Assembly (NCBI GenBank): GCA_003155135.1
Contig: PMFN01000043.1
Location: 60,214 to 123,815 of the forward strand
DNA from: Acidimicrobiaceae bacterium
Lineage (GTDB): Bacteria; Actinomycetota; Acidimicrobiia; Acidimicrobiales; RAAP-2
Length of the DNA: 63,602 bases
Direction: 5' to 3'
Both the position numbers and the translations under genes were made by a program. The stretch's first letter is position 1. Each line of letters begins with the position of its first letter. The notes below the pieces were generated by a model. That model had not been told where the DNA came from, did no database searches, and saw only the letters and a program-made list of their open reading frames with translations. This document shows, piece after piece, positions 37,848 to 45,878 of the stretch.

Positions 37848-39245
37848 GTGAGTCACAGCTCCGAGAGGCTCGCCGACGCCGCACCCGTCTCGTTCTGGCT
37901 CGACGATCCCCGCGCCCCTGCTCCCGCCGACCCGCTTATCGGCCACCAGCGATGTGACCTGGCGGTGGTGGGTGGCGGCTACACCGGGCTGTGGACTGCA
38001 CTGCTGGCGAAGGAGGCCGACCCCGGACGCCGGGTCGTCCTGCTCGAGCGGGGCCGCTGCGGGTGGGAGGCGTCCGGCCGCAACGGCGGATTCTGCTCGG
38101 CAAGCCTCACGCACGGCCTCGCCAACGGCGCCGAGCGCTTCCCCGAGGAGATCGACACCCTCGAGCGGCTCGGCATGGAGAACCTGTCCGAAATCGAAAA
38201 GACGCTGGCGCGCTACGGCATCGAGTGCGAGTTCGAGGCAAACGGCGGGCTGAACGTCGCCACCGAGGCCCACCAGATCGACGACGTCGCCGCCGCCGTC
38301 AAGCTCGCCCAACGCCATGGCCAGCGAGCAGAGCTCCTCGACGGCCCGGCGACCCGGGCCCTCGTCCACTCCCCCACCTATCTCGGCGCGCACCTCGAGC
38401 CCGAGGGCCTCGCGCTTCTCAACCCGGCCCGGCTCGCGTGGGGCCTGCGCACGGCATGTCTGGACCTTGGCGTCGAGATCCACGAGGACACGACCGTCCA
38501 CTCCCTCGAGGCCGACGGCGAGGCCATTGTGCTGCGCACGGAGTTCGCCAGCCTTCGGGCCTCATCGGTGGCACTCGGCACCAACGCCTTCCCGTCGCTC
38601 GTGCGACGGGTCCGGCCCTTCATCGTGCCCGTCTACGACTACGTACTCATGACCGAGCCACTCAGCGCCGCCCAGATGGCATCCATCGGGTGGGAGGGTC
38701 GCCAGGGACTGGCGAGCACCGGCAACCAGTTCATCTATTACCGCCTCACCGGCGACAACCGGATCCTGTTCGGCGGCTACGACGCCGTTTACTACTACGG
38801 GGGCGCGATGGGGCCGGCCTACGAGCAGCGCGGCGACACTTTCGAGCGGCTCGCGACGCTCTTCGCCGAGACGTTCCCCCAACTCGACGATGTCGCCTTC
38901 ACCCACGCGTGGGCGGGAGCCATCGACACCTGCTCGCGGTTCTGCGCCTTCTTCGGCACGGCCTCCAAGGGCCGCGTCGCCTACAGCGCCGGCTACACCG
39001 GCCTCGGAGTGGGGGCCAGCCGGTTCGGTGCACGCGTCATGCTCGACCTGCTCTCGGGACGCGAGAGCCAGCTCACCCAGCTCGCCATGGTGCGGACCAA
39101 ACCCATCCCCTTCCCGCCCGAACCGCTTCGCTGGGCGGGCATCGGGCTCACCCGTTGGTCCCTCGCCCGCGCCGACCGACGCGACGGGCGCCGCAACCTC
39201 TGGCTCCGCACGCTCGACTGGGCCGGCCTGGGGTTCGACTCCTGA
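37848..39245 (+). CDS. DAO-family FAD oxidoreductase
   Basis: 465 residues from a GTG. D-amino-acid-oxidase-type flavoprotein: AVVGGGYTGLWTALLAKE is the FAD loop, LERGRCGWEASGRNGGFCS the second contact and GYTGLGVGASRFGARVMLDL the last. It resembles gamma-glutamylputrescine and glycine/sarcosine-type oxidases. The C-terminal 60 residues (PLRWAGIGLTRWSLARADRR) are a basic, amphipathic extension that could touch the membrane. Substrate unknown. Divergent from a membrane-anchored hypothetical gene. Confidence 0.87.
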   Translation: MSHSSERLADAAPVSFWLDDPRAPAPADPLIGHQRCDLAVVGGGYTGLWTALLAKEADPGRRVVLLERGRCGWEASGRNGGFCSASLTHGLANGAERFPEEIDTLERLGMENLSEIEKTLARYGIECEFEANGGLNVATEAHQIDDVAAAVKLAQRHGQRAELLDGPATRALVHSPTYLGAHLEPEGLALLNPARLAWGLRTACLDLGVEIHEDTTVHSLEADGEAIVLRTEFASLRASSVALGTNAFPSLVRRVRPFIVPVYDYVLMTEPLSAAQMASIGWEGRQGLASTGNQFIYYRLTGDNRILFGGYDAVYYYGGAMGPAYEQRGDTFERLATLFAETFPQLDDVAFTHAWAGAIDTCSRFCAFFGTASKGRVAYSAGYTGLGVGASRFGARVMLDLLSGRESQLTQLAMVRTKPIPFPPEPLRWAGIGLTRWSLARADRRDGRRNLWLRTLDWAGLGFDS

Positions 39246-39487
39246 GTGTGCCGACATGACACGAGCCGCATCGAGGCCAGGCGCCCTTGGCTGTGCGATG
39301 GGTGCATCCTCCAAATCGGCGCCGGCGTCGGCCATAGTGGCGCCAGATGGTCGGTCGGCTGCGCACGCGCCAGTCACACGAGCAGTACGTGGAGCGCCGC
39401 TCCGGGGAACGGGGGCGGCGGGGTGTCCGACGGCGGCATCTGATGGCCAGCCGGGTTGGCTTCGCGGCGACCGCACTGAGGCTCCTC

Positions 39488-39694
39488 GTGCGTGAGGTGC
39501 CGATCCGAGACGAGATGATCAGGCTCGGCCAGTTCCTGAAACTCGCCGATCTCGTCGAGAACGGGTCCGATGCCCGCCCGCTGTTGGCCGGCGGCACCTT
39601 GCGTGTCAACGGCGAGACCGAGACACGGCGGGGGCGCCAGCTCGTGAAGGGCGACGTCGTCCAGCTGGGCGCAGAGCGCGTCCGGGTCGTCTGA
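39488..39694 (+). CDS. Small S4-domain RNA-binding protein
   Basis: 68 residues from a GTG six bases after GAGG. IRLGQFLKLADLVENGSDARPLLAGGTLRVNGETETRRGRQL spans a complete S4 fold like that of YbcJ/YaaA-type proteins; GVRV-type ends follow. It would bind structured RNA. The frame is open upstream, but that part is arginine-rich and has no ribosome binding site. The exact RNA target is unknown. Confidence 0.82.
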   Translation: MREVPIRDEMIRLGQFLKLADLVENGSDARPLLAGGTLRVNGETETRRGRQLVKGDVVQLGAERVRVV

Positions 39695-39721
39695 GTGCGG
39701 TGCCGCCCGTAGCATGGCGGC

Positions 39722-39952
39722 ATGTCGAACCCATCACGAGAGCCGAAAGCCATGTCGGTGAACACTGACGCGGCAGTGCCCGGCACCGATGTGGTAAGCC
39801 AGCGCGCCAAATTCGTGACTGCAGTGGCGGTCAGCGCGGCGGGCCTCTTCCTGGTTCGCCGCATCCCAAGGCCACTCAGGCCCCCGGTCGAGATCCTGCT
39901 CGCCGCGTCGGCACCCGTCGTCGCACGCCAGCTCAGCCAACTGGGCCTCTAG
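39722..39952 (+). CDS. Small hypothetical protein with hydrophobic segments
   Basis: 76 residues. The N-terminal 30 are polar, then FVTAVAVSAAGLFLV and PVEILLAASAPVVARQL are two short hydrophobic stretches separated by RRIPRPLRPP. Possibly a small membrane or membrane-associated protein. It begins 27 bases after the S4 gene on the same strand. No family recognised. Confidence 0.5.
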   Translation: MSNPSREPKAMSVNTDAAVPGTDVVSQRAKFVTAVAVSAAGLFLVRRIPRPLRPPVEILLAASAPVVARQLSQLGL

Positions 39953-40065
39953 GCCCCTCCCCTGACCCGTCAGGGTGGCACCCTTGGCACCCCGCAATCG
40001 GACGAGAAGCAGCGGCAGGCGACCTCGCACTCGAACCGTGGAGCGGCCGAGCGGGCTGGCAGGAC

Positions 40066-40183
40066 CGGTTGTGGGCCCCGTGGGGACGGCCTAGGGCCAG
40101 ACGACCAGGCGCCTCTAGCTCAGTGGCAGAGCAGCGGACTGAATCCGCAGGTCGGGGGGTTCGAATCCTCCCGGGGCGCACTT
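40066..40183 (+). repeat. Direct repeat copy A (118 bp) holding a tRNA-like sequence
   Basis: Imperfect direct repeat with 42063-42182. Identity extends about 43 bases upstream of the tRNA-like part, with CGGTTGTGGG, CCTAGGG and ACCAGGCGCCTCTAGCTCAGTGG shared, and stops a few bases after its end. Main differences: scattered substitutions in the upstream part and a two-base deletion in the anticodon loop here. It points to an old segmental duplication that carried the tRNA with its promoter. Confidence 0.8.
40109..40180 (+). pseudogene. tRNA-like sequence with a shortened anticodon loop
   Basis: 72 nt. Acceptor arms GCGCCTC/GGGGCGC pair over 7 bp (one G-T). The D arm GCTC/GAGC and T-loop GG-TTCGAAT-CC are normal. 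The anticodon stem GCGGA/TCCGC encloses only CTGAA, five bases instead of seven, so no standard anticodon can be read; restoring two bases would give a CTG- or CTT-type loop. Probably a tRNA pseudogene derived from the tRNA-Lys at 42106, or a two-base sequencing error. The T stem is six base pairs. Confidence 0.75.
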
Positions 40184-40510
40184 GGGGTGGGTGGCGCACG
40201 GCCCACCGCCCGAGAACGGTCCCGACGCGTCACGGCCGTGGAGGGCCACTCAGTTCCCGGTGCCGTCGCCCTCGGACCGATCGTCGAGCAGTTGAGCCAC
40301 GGTCACTTCTTCTGAGCGGTGCGGGCCACGACGGGGACCCTCTCGCCATCGTGCTCGAGGACGCCACCCCCGCCGCGCCGGGGTCGCCAGACCGGCGATG
40401 GGCGCCACCTGGCCACCCGGCAGCAGGCTGCTTGGTAGCCTGATCCCGGAGCGCCGGGAAGTCTGGTCGGCAGAAGCGGCGGGCGGCTGCTCGCCCCGGC
40501 GAGGAGCGCG
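40181..40510. other. Intergenic stretch, tRNA-like A to DUF2254 gene
   Basis: About 330 bases of GC-rich sequence. I see no convincing open frame: those present are rich in Arg/Pro and have no ribosome binding site. It ends with GAGGAG, the ribosome binding site of the DUF2254 gene. No repeats or RNA family recognised. Confidence 0.5.
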
Positions 40511-41920
40511 GTGACCGACCAAGAGACGACGAGGCGTGACGAGCGGGCGCCCGAGCGCAACAAGCTCCGCCTGCCGAACTGGCGGCGTGAAGCGCTGCGC
40601 ACCACCTTCTGGGTCGTTCCGACGATCCTGATCGTGGTGGCGGTCGCGCTTTTCGTGGTCACCTTCGAGATCGACCTCGCCGCCTTCCATCATGACCTCA
40701 CCCTTCCCTGGTGGGTGCGGACCGGTGGCAGCGACGCGGGCCGCCAGGTGCTGATCGCCATCGCCGCCGCCATCATCACCACGGTCGGGGTGGTGTTCTC
40801 CATCACGATCCTGGCCTTGACGCTCGCCTCCCAGCAGTTCGGGCCGCGCATGATGCGCAACTTCATTCGCGACCTCGGGAACCAGATGACCCTGGGGGTC
40901 TTCGTTGCGACCTTCGTGTACGCGGTCCTAGGCCTCGGTTCGATCTCCACGTTGCCGGGCGGCGACTTCGTCCCGCACCTCACGATCACCACGGCCGAGG
41001 CGCTGCTACTGGTCGACTTGGCAGTGCTCGTGTACTTCATCCACCACATCGCCAAGTCCATCCAGCTCCCCGAGGTCATCGCCGGCATCGCGAGGGACCT
41101 CGACCGGTCCATCGACATCGAATTTCCACGCCGGCAGTCGTTCGACAACGGAGCGAGCACCAGCTCATCGGCGGTGCCGGCCGACCTCGCACTCGCTCTA
41201 AGCGAACGAGGCGCCGACGTCATGGCCAACAAGAGCGGCTACCTCCAGGCGGTCGGCTACGAACAGCTGATCGATATCGCCGAGACCCTCGACGCGGTGA
41301 TCCGACTCACCCACCGACCCGGTCACTTCGTGGTCGCTGGCCGCCCGCTGGCGACGGTCTGGCCTGCGGGAGCGGCCGGCCAGGTCGACGCCGCCCTCGA
41401 CAAGGCCCATGTCACCGGCCCGCACCGCACCTTGACGCAGGACCCGGTGTTCGCCATCGACCAGCTCGTCGAGATCGCCATTCGGGCCCTCTCCCCGGCG
41501 GTCAACGACACGTTCACCGCCCTCACCTGCATCGACTGGCTCTCGGCGGGATTGTCGGAGGTCTCGACGCGCGTGCTCGAAGAAGGGGTCTACCGGGGCC
41601 GGAGCGGCAAGATCCGCCTCATCGAGTTTGACCCCAGCTATGCACGCATGGTGAACCGCTCCTTCGACAAGGTGCGCCAGGCCGGACGGGGCATGCCGGC
41701 CGTGGTCATCCGACTACTCGATTCGCTGGAGCACATCGTCGAGAGCACCACGAGCCCACGACAGCGGGCCGTGTTGCTCCGCCAGGCGGAAATGATCCTG
41801 CGTGGGGCGGCGGAAGACGTGCCCGAGGAGCTCGACCTCTCCGACATCCGCGCACGCTTCGACCGCGTCGTCGCTACGGCGAGCACTCTCGATCGGGTCG
41901 GGGCCCCCATGGAGGGATGA
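40511..41920 (+). CDS. DUF2254 membrane protein
   Basis: 469 residues from a GTG after GAGGAG. Four N-terminal helices (about 32-55, 80-105, 125-150, 165-185), including TVGVVFSITILALTLASQQFGPRM, which is characteristic of DUF2254. A large soluble C-terminal domain includes RALSPAVNDTFTALTCIDWL. Function of the family is unknown; it is predicted to be an inner-membrane protein. It sits alone between the two tRNA-bearing repeats. Confidence 0.88.
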   Translation: MTDQETTRRDERAPERNKLRLPNWRREALRTTFWVVPTILIVVAVALFVVTFEIDLAAFHHDLTLPWWVRTGGSDAGRQVLIAIAAAIITTVGVVFSITILALTLASQQFGPRMMRNFIRDLGNQMTLGVFVATFVYAVLGLGSISTLPGGDFVPHLTITTAEALLLVDLAVLVYFIHHIAKSIQLPEVIAGIARDLDRSIDIEFPRRQSFDNGASTSSSAVPADLALALSERGADVMANKSGYLQAVGYEQLIDIAETLDAVIRLTHRPGHFVVAGRPLATVWPAGAAGQVDAALDKAHVTGPHRTLTQDPVFAIDQLVEIAIRALSPAVNDTFTALTCIDWLSAGLSEVSTRVLEEGVYRGRSGKIRLIEFDPSYARMVNRSFDKVRQAGRGMPAVVIRLLDSLEHIVESTTSPRQRAVLLRQAEMILRGAAEDVPEELDLSDIRARFDRVVATASTLDRVGAPMEG

Positions 41921-42062
41921 CACGGTGCGGGTGGTCCCTGCCGCGTGCCCCCTGCGATGTCGTGGTCCGCGATGACCGGCCCCGGTCCGTCCATACGCGG
42001 GTGTCTAGGCGGAGGCGCCGACCCCACCCGAGCACACGGTCGGGCGCTGTCCTCAGCGCTGA

Positions 42063-42182
42063 CGGTTGTGGGTCCGGCGCGGACGACCTAGGGTCAGGAG
42101 ACCAGGCGCCTCTAGCTCAGTGGTAGAGCAGCGGATTCTTAATCCGCAGGTCGGGCGGTTCGAATCCTCCCGGGGCGCACTT
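42063..42182 (+). repeat. Direct repeat copy B (120 bp) holding tRNA-Lys
   Basis: Partner of the repeat at 40066-40183, 2.0 kb away, same orientation. The upstream 43 bases (CGGTTGTGGG through ACCAG) and the tRNA itself are conserved. This copy keeps a full seven-base anticodon loop, so it is the likely functional copy. Confidence 0.8.
42106..42179 (+). tRNA. tRNA-Lys(CTT), atypical T stem
   Basis: 74 nt without encoded CCA. GCGCCTC/GGGGCGC acceptor, T8-A9, D arm GCTC-AGTGGTA-GAGC, anticodon stem GCGGA/TCCGC around TTCTTAA, giving anticodon CTT (Lys). T-loop TTCGAAT. The T stem is six base pairs (GGGCGG/CCTCCC) with one C-T mismatch, against the usual five, so tRNA-finding scores may be reduced. 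Confidence 0.8.
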
Positions 42183-42309
42183 CAGGCGGCCTGCTCGATC
42201 CGATGTCGCTCCCTCAGGTGTGTCGGAGGAAGCCAATGGTCGTGCTGTCGGACAAAGCATCGACCGTGTCCACGCGTACAAGCACAAATGAGCAGTAGGA
42301 CGAGCGACC

Positions 42310-42573
42310 ATGATTCGCCTGAGTGTCTTCTACCCCACGACCGAAGGTGCGACCGTCGATCACGACTGCTACCGCGACAAGCATGTTCGGCTCGCCGCCA
42401 AGACCTGGGGCGTCGAGGATGCCGAATTCGACAAAGGGGTCGATGGACCCTCTGTCGCCGCACTTCAAGTTTGCTTCACCAGAGGCCCTGGCGGGGCCAT
42501 GGGCACCCCAGGAATGGCTGACAACTACACCTCCATCACGCCGTTGCTCCAGACCAGCGAGATCGTGGGCTGA
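42310..42573 (+). CDS. EthD-family reductase-like protein, internally frameshifted
   Basis: 87 residues. The N-terminal IRLSVFYPTTEGATVDHDCYRDKHV and the C-terminal MADNYTSITPLLQTSEIV are the two ends of the EthD-type small barrel (about 100 residues in the family). Between them, bases 42461-42497 read poorly in this frame but give HFKFASPEALAG in the +1 frame, a typical EthD middle. An extra base near 42460 and a lost base in the G-run near 42493 would restore it. The message is still open throughout. AGGACGAGCGACC is a plausible ribosome binding site. Confidence 0.7.
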   Translation: MIRLSVFYPTTEGATVDHDCYRDKHVRLAAKTWGVEDAEFDKGVDGPSVAALQVCFTRGPGGAMGTPGMADNYTSITPLLQTSEIVG

Positions 42574-42852
42574 CCATCGGCGGGCTTTTCGACCGCCCTT
42601 CCTCCCGGATTCCGCTGCTGTTGAACCAGGTGCCACGGCCACAGCAGTGCGGTTGTCGAGCAGGACGGGGACGGGGACGATCGCAGCGTCGCAACAGGGG
42701 CACGGTCACCCGCGCCAGTTTGCGTGCGAGTCTGACTCTCCGGCTGCCTGCTCTCAGCGATCCGCCGCTTGTCGTGTCAATTCCTTTGCCGCCCTTTCAG
42801 GGTTCCGAAATTGGGGGTTTCCAGAAGTTACTCTTTGGTAATAACATGCCGT

Positions 42853-43050
42853 ATGCGAGGAAAAGCAGATCCGATCGCACAGGTGATTCGAAGATCGAAT
42901 GGGACCGCCTTGATCTACTGGCTGGGAACATCGATGCAAGAGACTTACCCGAGTATCGGGGCGGCGATTGACGCCGTCGAGACGAGTTGGGTGACCGTCG
43001 TCTGGGAGAACCCAAATCCCGGCGAATGGGTCGCCAGCAGAACTGGCTGA
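42853..43050 (+). CDS. Hypothetical small protein in a lower-GC patch
   Basis: 65 residues from the ATG at 42853: KADPIAQVIRRSNGTALIYWLGTS followed by an Ala/Val/Trp-rich end. No family recognised and no clear ribosome binding site. The surrounding 250 bases are visibly poorer in GC than the window (runs such as TTACTCTTTGGTAATAAC just upstream), which suggests a recent arrival or a relaxed region. Could be non-coding. Confidence 0.35.
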   Translation: MRGKADPIAQVIRRSNGTALIYWLGTSMQETYPSIGAAIDAVETSWVTVVWENPNPGEWVASRTG

Positions 43051-43096
43051 ACACGGTCCGCCGATTCGGATCCACGCCTGCGACGGCTGGCCTGGG

Positions 43097-43663
43097 TCAC
43101 CGCACCGTGGTGGCCGGCGCATTCCGCCAAGGTGCCAACGCCGCCCCCATGTCGCTGTAGTCCTCAGGCAGGTCGTCGGTCATTGCCAATGACGCCGCCA
43201 TTCGACCGTACCCAACGAACGTGGCGACCTGGAGGCAGAGCTCCATGGTCTCCGCTGCGTCGAAGTACTTGGCGAGATCGTCGAATTCTTCGTCGGTGAT
43301 CGAGAGGTGGTCGGTCGCCATCTTGTCCGCGTAAGCCAGTGCAGCTTTCTCCGCGTGGGTCAGGTCGTCGGCCTCCTCGGGCTTCTCCAACGAGCACACC
43401 AGGTTCTCAGTCAGACCGTCCTCAAGGGCACGTGAGTACCGGATGGCCATGCAGCTGCGGCACTGATTGTGGAACGCGATGCGCAGGCGAACAAGCTCAA
43501 CGAGCCGGGCCGGGAGTCTCCCCTTGTCGCGCAGCGTGGTCATCCACTCGAGATAGGCGCCCACGAGCTCAGGCGCCTGCGCAAAGACCTGTTGGCGGAG
43601 CGGCGCATCAGGTCCCACCAACGGTGCGTACTGCTCGAACGGTGCGGGAGGAATACGCGACAC
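43097..43663 (-). CDS. Carboxymuconolactone decarboxylase family (AhpD-like) protein
   Basis: 188 residues from a GTG after GAGGG. CMD/AhpD helical domain with the CxxC pair in NQCRSCMAIRYSRALEDGL and a helix with TMELCLQVATFVGYGRMA. Such proteins include alkylhydroperoxidase-like enzymes that use the cysteine pair and decarboxylases of aromatic catabolism; the CxxC here favours a peroxidase-type activity. The upstream AT-rich gap (43680-43720) could hold its promoter. Confidence 0.83.
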   Translation of the reverse strand: MSRIPPAPFEQYAPLVGPDAPLRQQVFAQAPELVGAYLEWMTTLRDKGRLPARLVELVRLRIAFHNQCRSCMAIRYSRALEDGLTENLVCSLEKPEEADDLTHAEKAALAYADKMATDHLSITDEEFDDLAKYFDAAETMELCLQVATFVGYGRMAASLAMTDDLPEDYSDMGAALAPWRNAPATTVR

Positions 43664-43897
43664 AGTGGCCCTCGCTCAAACTATGCGAATGATAATTACT
43701 TATACCCCGTTCCGACCTCGACGTCAAGCTCCCGGGAGCCGCCGCGCCGGAGCACGTGGGCCATGTGAAGTTGTGGCCCGCAGGGGGTTCAGCGCAACGA
43801 AGGGCACCGAGATGGACGAGGTCTCGACCGGCACGTCGAGGCTCCGCGCCTCTGGCATCGCTCAGACTGTGGGTCGGTTCCCCTATTCCACCTGACC

Positions 43898-44323
43898 TCA
43901 GCCGTTGGGGTACAGCGGGTGGCTCGTCACGAACGCCTTGACCTGCAGCAGGAGCGGCAGCGCCAGTCCCGGCGGGAGCTGCGGTGCACCGGCCGCCTCC
44001 CTGGCGTAGGTGAGCACCCGGTTGTCGACCTCACCGACGTCGGGCTCGCCGTAGGCGTTGTCCGAACTGTTGGGACGGCTCATGATGAACCGGTCGAGCT
44101 GGCCTAGCTCGCCCGCGTGCACCACGGCGTCGAGGATGGCGTTGCCAACTCCCTCTTCGAATTCCACATTGCGGCCGCGCACCTCGTTGGCTGCAATCGG
44201 GGCTGTGTAGATCAAGTCGGTGACGACCTCGACGGCCACCCCGTCACCCACCACGTCGGGGATGCCGAGCGCTCGGCGGACGAGTATTCGCCATCCTTCT
44301 GCGTCTAGAGGCACTCGGTGCAT
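43898..44323 (-). CDS. Hypothetical protein, 141 aa
   Basis: Start chosen at ATG 44323 because GGGAGTCAAC precedes it; an open extension of 22 residues upstream lacks a site. Soluble: AEGWRILVRRALGIPDVVGDGV at the start and ALPLLLQVKAFVTSHPLYPNG at the end are distinctive. I do not recognise the family. It stands alone, with AT-rich flanks on its 3' side. Confidence 0.6.
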   Translation of the reverse strand: MHRVPLDAEGWRILVRRALGIPDVVGDGVAVEVVTDLIYTAPIAANEVRGRNVEFEEGVGNAILDAVVHAGELGQLDRFIMSRPNSSDNAYGEPDVGEVDNRVLTYAREAAGAPQLPPGLALPLLLQVKAFVTSHPLYPNG

Positions 44324-44568
44324 GTTGACTCCCTTCCGAGAAAAGTCCTGGGGTCCAACACTCAGGCTATAGAAAGGCCCTGTCGCCATGCGGGGCGAGC
44401 TGTTTTCCCGTCGGTACGCACCCTCGCGGCCCAGACCACCCTACGACGGGTCTCCCACCAGGAAGATCGTCTCGCCCGGGCGAGCGCGCCTCGCTCGTTG
44501 TAGTTTCAGGGGCACTCCGGCGTAGACAGTCATGCTGGTCGTACAACCTCCGAGGCTGGGAGGTGGCC

Positions 44569-44901
44569 GTGGCACTGTCACTGCGCAACGTGCAAGGAAA
44601 AATCGTCTACTGGGACTCGGCTCCGAGCCCGGTCTGCCCCGACTCACGGGGCGATCCGGTCCTCGAGATCTCCGTCGTCTATGGACAAACACAGGTCGGC
44701 GTCAAGGTGGTGGGCCCGCTCGACCTCGAGACGACGGCATCCTTTCTTTCGGTGATGGGCGACCTGCTGCTTGAAGGGTTTCGTGACTACTCCTTGGACG
44801 TGCGCGAGGCCCAGATCGACGCCGCGGGCGCTGCCGCGCTGACACTGTGCAAGCGACGCGCGGGATCGGTGGGGGCCACGCTCCTGTGCGTGGACGCTTA
44901 A
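44569..44901 (+). CDS. STAS-domain-like protein without the phosphorylatable serine
   Basis: 110 residues from the GTG five bases after GGGAGG; an in-frame GTG two codons upstream is an alternative. The second half follows the anti-sigma-antagonist fold: VGVKVVGPLDLETTASFLSVMGDLL, then YSLDVREAQIDAAGAAALTLCKRRAGS. The place of the serine phosphorylated in SpoIIAA-type proteins reads DAAG, so switching by phosphorylation is unlikely. It may act as a constitutive partner-binding module. No sigma or kinase gene is adjacent. Confidence 0.65.
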   Translation: MALSLRNVQGKIVYWDSAPSPVCPDSRGDPVLEISVVYGQTQVGVKVVGPLDLETTASFLSVMGDLLLEGFRDYSLDVREAQIDAAGAAALTLCKRRAGSVGATLLCVDA

Positions 44902-45004
44902 ACTCGGTCGCGACCGGACCTCCGCCGATCACTCGAGTATTGGCGCACCAACGGCGCGAAGCTGGCTGCATCAACCGAGGTCGTCAAAAAAAGGGAGAGA
45001 ACCT

Positions 45005-45355
45005 ATGACCGCTGAACTGATTCTCGAGTTCGAGGGAGTCACGGAAAAGGAGTACTTCGCTGTCAACAAGGAACTCGGGCTCGACCCCAAGAGCGGCGAG
45101 GGCGACTGGCCCGAAGGCATGGTGTCGCACTCGGCCGGCCTCGACGACTCGGACCACTTCGTCGTGATCGAGGTGTGGGACACACCTGAGCACCAGGCTC
45201 GCTTTATGGAAGAACGCCTCGGCGACGCACTGGCCAAGGGCGGGATCACATCGCCGCCTTCGAGCGTGACCTGGATCGAGCTGGTTGCCCACCGCCACTT
45301 GGGGGGCCAAGGCAACGGCAGCGAGGCCCTCAATCCGCAGCCACTTCCCCCCTAG
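45005..45355 (+). CDS. Hypothetical protein, dimeric alpha/beta-barrel-like
   Basis: 116 residues after GGGAGA. ELILEFEGVTEKEYFAVNKEL and HFVVIEVWDTPEHQARFMEE give the strand-helix pattern of ABM/EthD-type barrels. The C terminus is a proline-rich tail ending ALNPQPLPP. No catalytic residue can be named. Function unknown. Confidence 0.65.
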   Translation: MTAELILEFEGVTEKEYFAVNKELGLDPKSGEGDWPEGMVSHSAGLDDSDHFVVIEVWDTPEHQARFMEERLGDALAKGGITSPPSSVTWIELVAHRHLGGQGNGSEALNPQPLPP

Positions 45356-45423
45356 AGGCTCACGGCGCCGGCAAGTCGACCGGCACGGTCCCTGGCGGTT
45401 CGCGCTCGCGAGTGCTAGCTCCG

Positions 45424-45789
45424 TCAGGCCGGCGCGCCGTGCGCGACCCAGAATTTGTTCAACCACCCCTGGACCTTGACGACCCAGATAATGCCGCCGA
45501 CGATTGGGATCAGGACCCAGAATCCGGTCAGGCCGGTCACCGGGCGGTCCCCGCCGTCGCGCGCGTAAAGACTGCCGATCTCCGACGGCAAGAGGAAGAC
45601 GTTTACGATGCCGATGAGGATGGCGAAGAACAGGCCCAGTCCCCCGCCGATTCCGGTGCCCGAGTAGTTCTTGAGCTCCTTGAACGAGGCGTACTGCCAA
45701 TAGAGGGCGTAGATGCCGAGCGTGATGATCGAGAAGATGATCACGAGCCAGGGACTTCTGACTTTTCCAACTACGTGGGAAGCCACCAA
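45424..45789 (-). CDS. DUF4234 membrane protein
   Basis: 121 residues, four helices. VRSPWLVIIFSIITLGIYALYW is the signature first helix of the DUF4234 family (tryptophan/tyrosine-rich, often predicted scramblase-like or membrane-associated). The remainder (GLFFAILIGIVNVFLLP and FWVLIPIVGGIIWVV) forms the other helices. Its start is ambiguous between a TTG and the next GTG. The gene is alone; function unknown. Confidence 0.82.
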   Translation of the reverse strand: MVASHVVGKVRSPWLVIIFSIITLGIYALYWQYASFKELKNYSGTGIGGGLGLFFAILIGIVNVFLLPSEIGSLYARDGGDRPVTGLTGFWVLIPIVGGIIWVVKVQGWLNKFWVAHGAPA

Positions 45790-45878
45790 GCACGTGCTCC
45801 AATCCGTCGCTTACCGGTAGCGCTGACGCTACAGCCACGACCCACCGAATGGCTCGATGCACGAAGTCGGTGAGGGGC

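Noticed and set aside
37848-39245. Second plus-strand frame over the same region (37991-39259)
   Set aside because: Arg/Pro/His-rich shadow of the DAO-family gene, whose FAD motifs are intact.
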